64,000 bases of DNA from Sipunculus nudus (Eukaryota; Annelida; Sipuncula; Golfingiida; Sipunculidae): assembly GCA_026874595.1 (NCBI GenBank), contig CM049309.1, positions 14,558,576-14,622,575 on the forward strand, written 5' to 3'. The first letter of the stretch is position 1. Every line of letters begins with the position of its first letter. Below, in pieces: positions 47,001 through 59,000 of the stretch. The position numbers and the translations under genes are program-made. A model generated the notes under the pieces. That model was not told where the DNA came from. It saw nothing but the letters and a program-made list of their open reading frames with translations, and did not search any database.

Positions 47001-50000
47001 AGGCTGAGATTCAAACTCATGATCTCCCGGCTTTGAGCTCTGTGTTCTACCCCAAGACCATGAAAGCTGGTTTCTTCTTTTTCTCACACTGGCCAAAATG
47101 ATAGACCTTTAGCTTTAGTTTGCACCAACCACTCTGTGTAAGATGACATGGTTTTTTCAATATTTTTCAGTATTATTTAGAAAAAAAATCACTTTCTAGT
47201 GTCATTATTATGGTTCATTAATCATCTGAGGTATTGAAGTTAAATGAATAAAGAATTAATATAGTTTAATTATTTTCCCAATGGCATCTTTCTGGAATTT
47301 TACATTTTAATGATCATTTTGAAATTTATAGTTTGATTTGTACTGACATGTATAATGTCTGACACTATAAATCTCAGAACTTGCTGTATCTATCAGGAAT
47401 AATTATTACAGACATCTTGATCTTGTCCCTGGTATGCAGCATTAAGCTATAAGTGGCACCAATGCTTAGTTACAGCTGCCAAGGTATTTCCAATGTCACT
47501 GTCTTATTACATTTTAACATAGTGCTTACAATCATGCACAATGACACAGAGTGATTTAAAACCTCTGAATCTATTGTTATATGTGCAGTGAGCCTCCTTG
47601 AGCTGGAATAAATGTACAAATATGTTTTTATCTTTTATTAAATGTGCAAAACCAGTTAAATATTGATATATTGATATGACAGACTCATTAACAGCTTGTG
47701 TGTCTTAAATATTGTTATATTGATATGACAGACTCATTAACAGCTTGTGTGTCTTAAATATTGTTATATTGATATGATAGACTCATTAACAGCTTGTGTG
47801 TCTAAAATATTGTTATATTGACATGACAGACTCATTAACAGCTTGTGTGTCTTAAATATTGTTATATTGACATGACAGACTCATTAACAGCTTGTGTGTC
47901 TTAAATATTGTTATATTGATATGACAGACTCATTAACAGCTTGTGTGTCTTAAATATTGTTATATTGACATGACAGACTCATTAACAGCTTGTGTGTCTT
48001 AAATATTGTTATATTGACATGACAGACTCTTTAACAGCTTGTGTGTCTTAAATATTGTTATATTGATATGACAGACTCATTAACAGCTTGTGTGTCTTAA
48101 ATATTGTTATATTGACATGACAGACTCATTAACAGCTTGTGTGTCTTAAATATTGTTATATTGATATGACAGACTCATTAACAGCTTGTGTGTCTTAAAT
48201 ATTGTTATATTGATATGACAGACTCATTAATAGCTTGTGTGTCTTAAATATCGTTATATTGATATGACAGACTCATTAACAGCTTGTGTGTCTTAAATAT
48301 TGTTATATTGACATGACAGACTCATTAACAGCTTGTGTGTCTTAAATATTGTTATATTGACATTGCAGACTCATTAACAGCTTGTGTGTCTTAAATATTG
48401 CTGTATTGATATGGCAGACTCATTAACAGCTTGTGTGTCTTAAATATTGCTGTATTGATATGACAGACTCATAAACAGCTTGTGTGTCTTAATATGCAGA
48501 CACTAGGTTGTACAATGTGTCATTTTCCTAGAGCTATTTACTTAATGAGAAATAACCATAATTAATATATTTCTTTCAGCACTTGTTTTGAAGAGAACTT
48601 AGAAAAACATCTGAAGAAGTGCAACAGTAGGGAGGATAATTTACCAGTAAGACCAACATTTGTCTTATTTTTTTAATTTATTATTTACTTTTAATATTTA
48701 CAGAAGACTTTTAGCAAATTGAGAATGATCCTTTCTGTCATCTTATTAAAGCCAGCTATTCACCTACATTTTCAATAGAAGTTATGTAATTTCTGGATTA
48801 TTCTGCATACATATTAATTAACTCTTGGTAGTCCAAGTTGGGAAAAGTTCTTATAACATCTCTGTGACCCATGTATGGGCTTGTTTAACAAGCTGTTAGT
48901 AAACACAGCAATATTGACAAACAGAAAAAAATGTGTAACCTGAGGTGGTTGGATGCACATATGCAGATATATCCTACTCATTATAAATATTAACCAATAG
49001 ATTTTTTCCCCTGAATTAAAATCTTGGCAAAACTTGTGCATATTTAATGAGGTCAGAGGTCCCAAGACATACGTCATGGGTAAAATGTTCAAGGCAGTAT
49101 CTCTAGTTAATGGACGTCAGATATCGCATTAGGCCCCTTAAAGTGAAAAATTGTTATTATCTGCAGAGTGTATCCTTTGAAGGACCTTGGCAGAAGAGGA
49201 ATGTTAACATTTTTACATGTCCATTATTCATAGATGAACTTAAAAATATAAACTTCTCTTGGATTGCAACTTTGAGACTTGTTTAAAATATTTATATGTG
49301 AACAGGTGAATATACTTTTGAAATGTTTTGTATAAATGAAAATAGTGTTAACTCTAAAGGATAATTGATAGTAACAGTCCTCTTTGATCGTAGTTTTAAC
49401 CGTAGCTAAATATTGTGTTTTATAAATTCATTTTCCATAGTACCTTATTACAAACATTAGTTTTATTACTGTTTGAAATCTGCCTGTTTTCTCATGTTAC
49501 ATGAAATATATCTCCACAGATGTACCATGTGAAGAATATAAATGCTGGTATTGGAGAAGATGACGAAATGAAACCAGAAGATAAAGTAAGTGTGAATATA
49601 TTTGAAATAAAACATTAGGATATGGGTTTAATTTGGGTTCACAATCTCTATAAAATATGAGATGAAGGTTACACTTTTTATATAGGAGCATGATTATGAC
49701 CACCTGTGGAATTGTCCTTGTTGGAAGTGCTTTTAGCAGTGAAATATGACTGATCTGTGAGTCAAAAAAGTATTCAGGCCTCAGTAAGACACTGTTAATT
49801 CAAATCATAACCTCACTATGCATCTTACCAAAAGGTTGAGTATACATTTGGAAACTACATCCATGAAGTCCAAAACCAGAAAAAAGTGAATTATGTGCCA
49901 TTATCGGAAAAAAATTAAAGACTAGTTCTACCCTTAGACCATAGGACTGAAAGCTTTGAGATTGTTATTTCAAATCTTAGTAGGTGAATGGTAAGTGCCT

Positions 50001-53000
50001 TCAGACATAATGGGTAGGTTGTGCCCCACAACCTTGTATTACTCATAAACAAGTGCACCTTTGGAGGATCCTTGGTGTTATGACCTATATAATTGCACAC
50101 CTAGGACATGTAGATGTGATAGACACCAAGCCTGGGCAACTTAAGGAATATTATCAGATGATGCATATGCTAACATCCTGTCACATGATCCAAACACAAA
50201 TGAATTTTTCTGTTGAACAGAGTTAGTGAAAGTAAGCATTTTAAAACATGGAAGTAGTTACCACCACAAAAAAAAGAAATTAAAAAAAAAAAGAATTTGG
50301 ATCCTATTGAGAATTTTTAAATATATCCTATAGCCATTTTCAACTATTGTGCTTTTGTTAATTATCAGGATTCCCTGGGTCTGGATGATAACATTTTTAA
50401 ATATGCCTTACAAATCCCTGAAACATTTCTGTGCAGAAACTTTGTAATTAATATAATTAGCAGCTACATGTTTCAGGTTCATTTACTTTCTATTCAGTAA
50501 TTGTTTAAATTATAATTGCCTAATGGAAATATGGCTTTGCAGTCTATACATCCTTGCAAAGTCCCCAAGGTTGTACACCCTAAAAAAAGCAATAATTATA
50601 ATTTCATTAAAATTTCAATGTTAGTTCATACATTACATAAACATCAACAGAATGTTAAAATAAATTTGTATGATGTACAACTTTTTACCTGTTTTTTTTC
50701 TTTGTTTACATTAGGTATCATGTGTGAAGGTGCCATTAGAAGAAGTCATGAATATGGTGACCAAACTGGAGGCAATAATAACAGGTATTTTAGTTGAAAT
50801 GTTTTACCTTCTGGGTGAAATTTTACAACTTCTCACTTCCAATTTAAAGTCTCAGCTTGTGCTAGAAAACTTTCCCAGCCTGAGACTGTGTGCTGAAACA
50901 TAAGGATTTTGTATCACTTACAGGATGATGTATGACATCCTGCAGTTATAATATACACACTGGTCATTTATAATGTAAATTTGCCATTAACTGGCTTCTG
51001 TGGTCAGGGGGTAGACTACAGGTTTCTAAGCCGGGAGGTCTTGAGTTCAGGTCCCAGCCAAGGAATGGTGAGATGTTTCACCATTCGCCCCCTCTCAAGA
51101 TGAGCACCCTGCAGGCTTTAATGGGAAGGCTGTGCCCCAAAGCCATGTATCACTCACAAAAGAGTGTCTTTAGGGGGTCCATAGATGTTTTGACCCAGCA
51201 ATGGGAAAAAATTACTCACGCTAGAATTAGATAAGACAACATAAAAAATGGAAGTAGTCACAACCACCAAAAAATCTAAAATAAAAATGAACTTTTGTGC
51301 ACTCAATTAAAGCACATTTTGCTACTGAGCTGTAACATGAAATATCAAGATTATGTCTGCATCTAAATAATATTTTCCTTGATAGTGGTTGAGTGTTTGC
51401 TATCATCCACAGAGTACAACATTAAGGCCCCTGAGGAGATCTTATTTCATGAAGTCTTAAGGGAAGAGGTTGAGAAAGAGACAAATGGAGCTGCTGCCTG
51501 CAAACACTTGCTGCAACAAGTGAGTAACAGCATACAATGTTCATAAAGCTTTAAAATGTTTACTTTTCCGCTAAAGATGCATCCTATCCTTATATTAAAC
51601 TTTAATTCAGTCACTTAAAATTTTGACATTCCTGTTGAATGGTTAACCTGTGTCATTATGGTGCAGTATTTGAATGGCAACACCTGGCAATCTATTTGTT
51701 ATGTATGTTGTAATTGAATACAGGCCTGAGTAACATAACAAATTGGCAAATTAAATTTCCAAAGTAAGAATGGGGCTGGGGTTTAGAATGACACTTGGCT
51801 CTGTTATGGTTCTGCTGCTCTGCAAATCACTGTGGTCTATTTCATTAGCACTGTGAATCCATAATAGCACGGGGTACCAGTGTAGCTGGGGATTTCCAAG
51901 TTACCATATTGTAACACCTTGGAATGGGTTATGCCCATGTAGGTTCAGGGTTCACTGAGTGGGAAAGCCCTAGTTTGAAGTCTCAATACATGCAAACTTT
52001 TACACAGATTCATACATAAACTTCAGATTCCAAAGTGGTAGTAAACTCTTTTAATATGCATTGAAAAAACCTACAAGGGAGTAATAGGCAAGGTCGAGGG
52101 ATGATGCGGTTCACTGGCACCCCCTGCTACACAGTTGCATAAATTTACCCAGGTAATAATCCTGTCCCACAAGTGTGAATACCCAATGCAGGCAGTTGTA
52201 TAATCCAACAGTAAAAACTTCACAAAATGCTACTCCTAAAAGAATGAATAATAAATCATGATCTCTTTAAACTGAAGTGGTGGGAACTGAAGCAAGTACA
52301 AACTGTGTGTCCCCCAGATAGGCGGCAGCTTTTTATACTGCCTCTGACCCCCTGCTGTCCTGTCTGTCTATGGCCCAAGCAATAGACACATAGCCCTGTT
52401 TCCTTGCTGTGGTAATGGGCTGGACACTGATGACTGAGAAACTGCCCACCCTTTGGTTACAGGACAGCTTAACCCTAGCCGCTTGCACCTGCAAACCGGC
52501 ATCCTTGGCCCAGACCGCTGTCAGGATCAACACAGTATTCATTGCAATATTATTTCGTATTTTTGTGTATTTTTGTGTATTTTTCTTTATTTTAATGTGG
52601 GAAACATGTGGGAGTCACTTTGCCAATGGATTGAACCAATCCTTTCTGTGTGTTTGCTTGTCTGAGACACGAAGAAAGGCATTATTTTAACCCCTGGGTG
52701 TAACATAAAGAGAGGTCTGCCATATTTCCTGGTACTAGATCCTTAAAGGGACCTATTCACAAACCTGGCATGCTAAATATACATGCAGTTTAGGGTATTC
52801 TGCTCAAAACATTATGGTATCTGCCAATATTTTGTTCTAAGCCTAATTTATTTCTCGTATACATGAATGCAAATAAGCTTGCATCGGGCGTAATCAGTGG
52901 CACTAATATAAACAAAGAGTACACATGACCTATCAACTGTACAGCACACATCCATAAATACAGATTTATCAAGCTTCCCACTGGTGTTTCCTCTGTGCTT

Positions 53001-56000
53001 ATATTTTTTATAATTCCTCTCCTTATTTTGGAGTTGCTGTGCATGCTCAGGATTGAACCTCTGACTACCATTTTAAAAATAGAAAATTTAACATATAAAA
53101 TTTTAATACTCTTTAAGAGTGACAACCAAAAGCAGTTTTACCATTAGAAATGATTATGGATTTCCTACTAACCAAATAACTCTTTCTCACTTCAGCAATA
53201 ACTTATTAATACCAATTTGTGTCACCAGGTGTCTGCATCATTGCAGGAGACAGATGCCTGGTCAAGTAATGTCATTACATGAAAATATGTGCTAGTTGTA
53301 CTGCTGTGGTAGTACACAAAGTAAATACCTTTTACTTGAAATTATATTCCTTTAAACAAAAACAGGGGAACATCTGCATATATATTTTTAGGCTGAAAGA
53401 TACTTGTAAAGAATATTCTTAAAACAGTTATTGAGGAAAACATGTGGACAGGATACTGGGACAGACTGTACCGTTTTGAGCTGTGGTGAAACTTATTTAT
53501 TCTGCCACATTCCTTGAACAGTACAGAGAAACCAGTTTTATGAGACCACCATATGGGGCTGACCAGAAATGGTCTTAATTCACAAGTGGTCTTATTAGAC
53601 AGGTCAGTTTTAACAAATGTGAATGCTTTCAGTCCACCCAACAGTGGTATTAATGGACAGGTGGTCTTTAAGACAGGTTCCACAATATTCCACTTTAAAA
53701 TAGTAAATCAGTGTGAAGTATTGTCCTTTAACACTCATACAACAACCCAATCTTCTACTTTGAATTATACAGGTGTACATTAAGTGTACATTTTGATATG
53801 TTTTTATCATACCTGTGAGTATATATGATGTTTTCATGTAATGACATTACTTGACCAGGCATCTGTCTCCTGCAATGATGCAGACACCTGGTGACACAAA
53901 TTGGACAACAGCATGGTCTCTAGGTTAACCCATACTATCTCAAAAATGGCAGGAGCTAGCATCACTACATTTTAAGCAAGAATCAGTCATCTTTCAAACT
54001 CTATTGGATTGAGCTTATTTGGGGCCATCTGCATTAACTTAGATTTTACAGAGAAAAAGCTAAAGAAAAATTTACTATATATTTTTTCTGTTATCAGGCT
54101 TCTCTGATTGGCCACATGGAGAAGGCAGGACTGCTTCACGATGATGCGGTTTATGTAGAATTTGGTGCTGGCAAAGGTAAGAAGCATGGTTCATTCACAG
54201 TCAGTGGATCTCCTCTCACTCTCTCTTTGTAACTTTTGGTATGAAAACTTCAGTTGATCAGTTATGAATTTCTCTTTAATTTCCTCATTCCACCGATATG
54301 AGTAAGAGATTGGTCAGTAGTGAAATTAATATATTTGCATGGTGGTTCTTATAAATCTACAATGCATACTTTAATTATTGTTTAACAATGAGAGTTTTAT
54401 AATACACTTTAAAATGCATATCCAAAATAATAGTAAGTGTGCAAACTGATGAAAGACAACATTAGTGTTCACAGAATAATTGCCTGACAAGATATATGTA
54501 AAATATGAGAATATTATAAAATTAGCTTGCTGTTTTTTCATGAAATATGATGCTATATATACTATAATGAAAGAAGGAATAATTGCCATTATGGTGTTCA
54601 TTATTATATTCAGGTGCTCTGTCTCATTGGGTCCAGCTCGCTCTTCGTGACTGTAAAAACACACAATTCCTGCCAGTAGAAAAGGCCAGTGTTCGTTATA
54701 AGGTAAGCTGGTAGAGGGCTCAAAAGATATCTGCAAGGTTATAACTAGTGGTTGAAATCAGTCATAAGATCATAATGATGATTGAAAGATAAAAAACAAA
54801 CAATGATTGATTATAAATCAATTATTTTATGTACGGTGAAATATAATGTATATTACTGTGAAACATGCTTTATAGAATTATATCTAAAATATCAACCAAG
54901 TAAATTCAGTCTATCTTGTACATCAAGCTGAAAGGTCAAGGTAATGGCCGGGGTGTTGACACTTACTAACTGCATAAGGTTAAGTTTTAATGTTGTTCTC
55001 TGTTTTGTGCATTGTCTTTCTTATATCTCTGACAAAATATGAATATTTTCTTAGGATAATATGACTTCTTTGAATTTGCATACATAATCATTTGCGATTG
55101 ATTTTGCAAAAATGTAATCAATTTAATTGATAATGAAAGAAAACAACGAATCATCAGTATGAAAGATTAACTGGCACACCACTAGTAATAACAAGAGGTT
55201 CATGCTTTAAAGTTTGGACTAACATAGGCAAATATGGTTGAATCTATATCTAAATTTATGTCACACACCTGCTGAGGCCACTCCTTGGATGTACCCATGT
55301 TGGTTTGGGACTGTTGAGAATGGGGAGGGATTTCCCATATCTTCCCATAAATCCTGAGAAATTTTACATTATTTTGAAATGGGTCTTTTACAAGGCCATC
55401 TATCAGGAAATACATGAACTATGCATGAAGGAGTATGCTTGTAGACATAAATGGTGAATCCAAAAATATTTTTATGTTTATATAACCAAAAACAGAAGAT
55501 TGGTCTAAGACATTAAAACTGATTGATGGAACAAGCCACTGGAATACCTGTACATACAATCAGTAAGCATTCAGATTGGATAGAAAAAAACTTTTTTGAG
55601 TCATTATGGTTAGCATGGATGAAAACTTAACCTTAGGCTGCGGCAATCAATAATAAAGTGAAGATATAATTCAAATGAATAAAATAATAATCAATAAACT
55701 TACAGCTGCAGCGGGAGGAGTTAAGGTTGTTATCTTTAAAATTCTGGAAAAAAATCTGTAATTTGATAGTTTCACTTCTTGTTAAAGGGGACTATTCAAA
55801 TATCTGACTACCGGTATTCTGATATTAACTAGTCTGTTGAACCGTTTAGGCCAGAAAATGCTGATCCCACCACACACCTAAAGGCTGTTCATTTTCTTTA
55901 TATCCACAAATTTATATTATGTGGGGGGGGGGCACGGCAAAATAATACAAACACATTCAGTGAGGACCTCTGATGGCATGTCAGACAAACAAGAGTTTAG

Positions 56001-59000
56001 CGAATGGCATTTTTGCAACTAGTGACCTTTTAACTTGCCCACATGTGCAACTACCACCTTAGGTTACATGGTTTTACCATTTGTCAACATTGTTGTGTTT
56101 ACTAACAGTTTATATATAAACAAGCTCATATATCCATGGAAGAGGCATTATAAGACCATTTCTTAACAGGAAGTACTTCCAGTTCATTAATGTATACCCT
56201 GAGTAAGCCAGAAATCACCTACATTGTACAGAAAAGGAAGGTGAATAGCTGGCTTTAAGTTCTTGATATGGTAAGTTTTTGAGTTTGTTGTAGGTTGAGC
56301 ACTTGAATGAATCAACTGTTTTACTGTTTTTGAAGAAAGACAATTACCACAAAGGAGAAGACCAGGGGCCCAGCTTTGAGAGGTTACGTATGGACATTGA
56401 ACACCTTTGTCTGTGTAAAGTACCTCTCATAGAAAATACCAAGACCCCAGTCATTGGTATCGGAAAACATCTGTGTGGGGGTGCCACAGGTAGGAGAGCT
56501 AGTTAAAGACTTATAGTACTTGAGTTTTTCTTTTTTTTTAAACATATTTTTTCTGGGCTACGTGACAGGGTGGAAACACATGATTATCCTGGCGTCAACC
56601 AGGCTCTGTGTAAGGCATCAGCGTGTAACACTGAGGAACCCCCTAAAGGTGCACTCGTTCATGAGTGAATTTCTACTTTTTCTTCACCATCTCCCTATCA
56701 AACCTGCAGAGTGCTCACCGATGGTGGGGGCCATTCATGAAAAATCTCACTGCCCCTTGGCTGAGATTCGAACACACCAAAATTCGAACTCGGCTTTGAG
56801 CCCTATGCTCAACCCCTAGACCACAGAAGCTGGTTTCATGAGAAATTCAAGATGATAAAATGTGACAGATAAATTCCTTTCCAGAAAAATTCTAAAATCA
56901 CGTCTGCATCTGAGGAAATAAACCTTCAAGGATTGTTCACCTTAACAAGATGCCCAGTAGTCTGCTTGTTGTTCTTGCCTGATGAGATGCACACAAGTTT
57001 GTGATGATTAGTGTCAAATGATCGAATCTAAGTTAGATATGTTTCCAATACAGGATTGTATGGAAACTTCAGCAACAGAAAAGGAAATCTCCAATTCCAA
57101 CACAAGTTTTATTTTTAAAGGCTTTAGATTTACAGATTTTTTTTATCAGAATCCATTAATTGCCTTTTATATGTGAATATTGATATATATATATATTTCA
57201 TTGGTGTCTTTGACTGCTACACTATAGTTTACATGTTGTGACAAAATAGACTGTTTTTACATATATTAGAGTAATTGTTTGCACAAAATTATTGTAACGT
57301 ATAACATCTGTTTTCTTCAAAATAATTGCCAGAGAACCTGATTTATTCACAGCACTGCAGGAATTTCTTTTATGGAGTTTATCGAATAAAAATAGTAAAT
57401 AAATATAACATTTTCAAGTGATAAAGCTACTGATGGATGCAACAAAAGAGAAGTGTAAACCTGCATTATGTGTCAAGTCTGATAAATGTATAGATTATGA
57501 TCTTAGTACTAGTATTCACTCACATTATATTTATTCTTCATTGGCTTGAAAAAATCAGAAAAAAATAATATTTTATCTAAAATTTGTAAAATTTAATTCA
57601 TTTACATCAGAAAAAAAAACCACTATGCATTTATTTGGTTTTGTAAAAACAAATTCATTTAGATAAGATAGAATACAGTATGAGCCTAGACATCTGTGAA
57701 ACACAACACCTGTGCAGGTACTGAAACATGTTGAGAAAAAATGTGTCTTTGGTTTTGATATGAGCGGCACATAAACACTTTAGCTTTTATAATACTGGTA
57801 GATTATTTGCAGACTTGGCATTAAGGTGCATGGTGATAGCTGAGGAAGAAACAAACCAAACAAAGGATGGATCAAGGTTTGTGTTTAAGATGTGGTAGTT
57901 TATTGTTGCCATTATTAAATTACATTAATTAAATGATAATTATAATTAAATAACTTTCCAAAATTTTTAATTATTCTCAGACATATCGTTACCTTTCATT
58001 TACAATTTGTATGAAAAGTTTTCTGCACACCTGGGGGGGGGGGGGAGATATTATGGATGTTAATGAATTCTGATAAAAGTAGAGAAGTCCCAACAAATGG
58101 CCCTTAAACTCTGTAATCTGCACACTCTAATATCTACACAAAATGTATCATCCTTCTTTTATATATTTTACATTTTTTCAGCCTTATTGAGGGTATAACT
58201 TTAGCCCTCTGCTGTCATCATCGCTGTGAGTGGCCTAGCTATGTCGGGAAACAGTTCTTTAAACAGTGTGGGCTGGGACCAAGAGAATTCTACCTGCTTC
58301 GCAGTATGACCAGTTGGGCGACCTGTGCAAGCACTTCTGCAACAAAGGATAAGCCACCTGAGGTTGGAGATAAGCCACATCAGGATGGAGATAAGCCACC
58401 TCAGGATGGAGATAAATCAGCAGAGAAACCAGTTGCGAATGCAGAAAATCAGGAGAAAAATACCAGCTCCCAGACTTACAACCACTTCAGGTATGTGCTT
58501 GTCAGGGTAAGGGATTAATTTTAGCTAAAAGGACTTTGACTTTCGTGTGGTAGAACGCACTCTCCCCCGGTGACTCAGGTTCAATCCCCAGCGTGGCTAT
58601 AAGAGTGGGTTGTAGTGGCTCATCCAAGGTCGGTGGTTATCTCTTGGTTCCCTTGTTTCCTCCAACCCTACAGACAGACTACCCAACACCACCATCTCAG
58701 CCATAGAGAGAGCCTTGTATTAGTTTTTATAAATAGTTGTACAATCCATGGATAATAAATAAGTTTATATCATATAATAATTAAAATAACCTGGTTGCCT
58801 GTGTTTACCCATATAAAACCAGTATATAACATGTTGCATTAAAAGTGACTGATATATTAATCAAGAAAATAACAGACATAGACACCAAGGCAGAGCTGTT
58901 CAGTGTTTCAATCCATGGTTAAATATACACAAAAATGTGGACATATATCATTAAACACAAGTCCAATAGTGAAAAGAAGCTGGGATAATACTTTTTGGTG

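Noticed and set aside
51001-51080. Possible tRNA gene
   Set aside because: A- and B-box-like motifs are present, but no cloverleaf closes, and the same body recurs at 46810, 49925 and 56560, so it is a SINE.
53342-53837. Overlapping ORFs of 75-113 codons between the inverted repeat arms
   Set aside because: Overlapping on both strands, with no domain and no start context; insufficient for a transposase.
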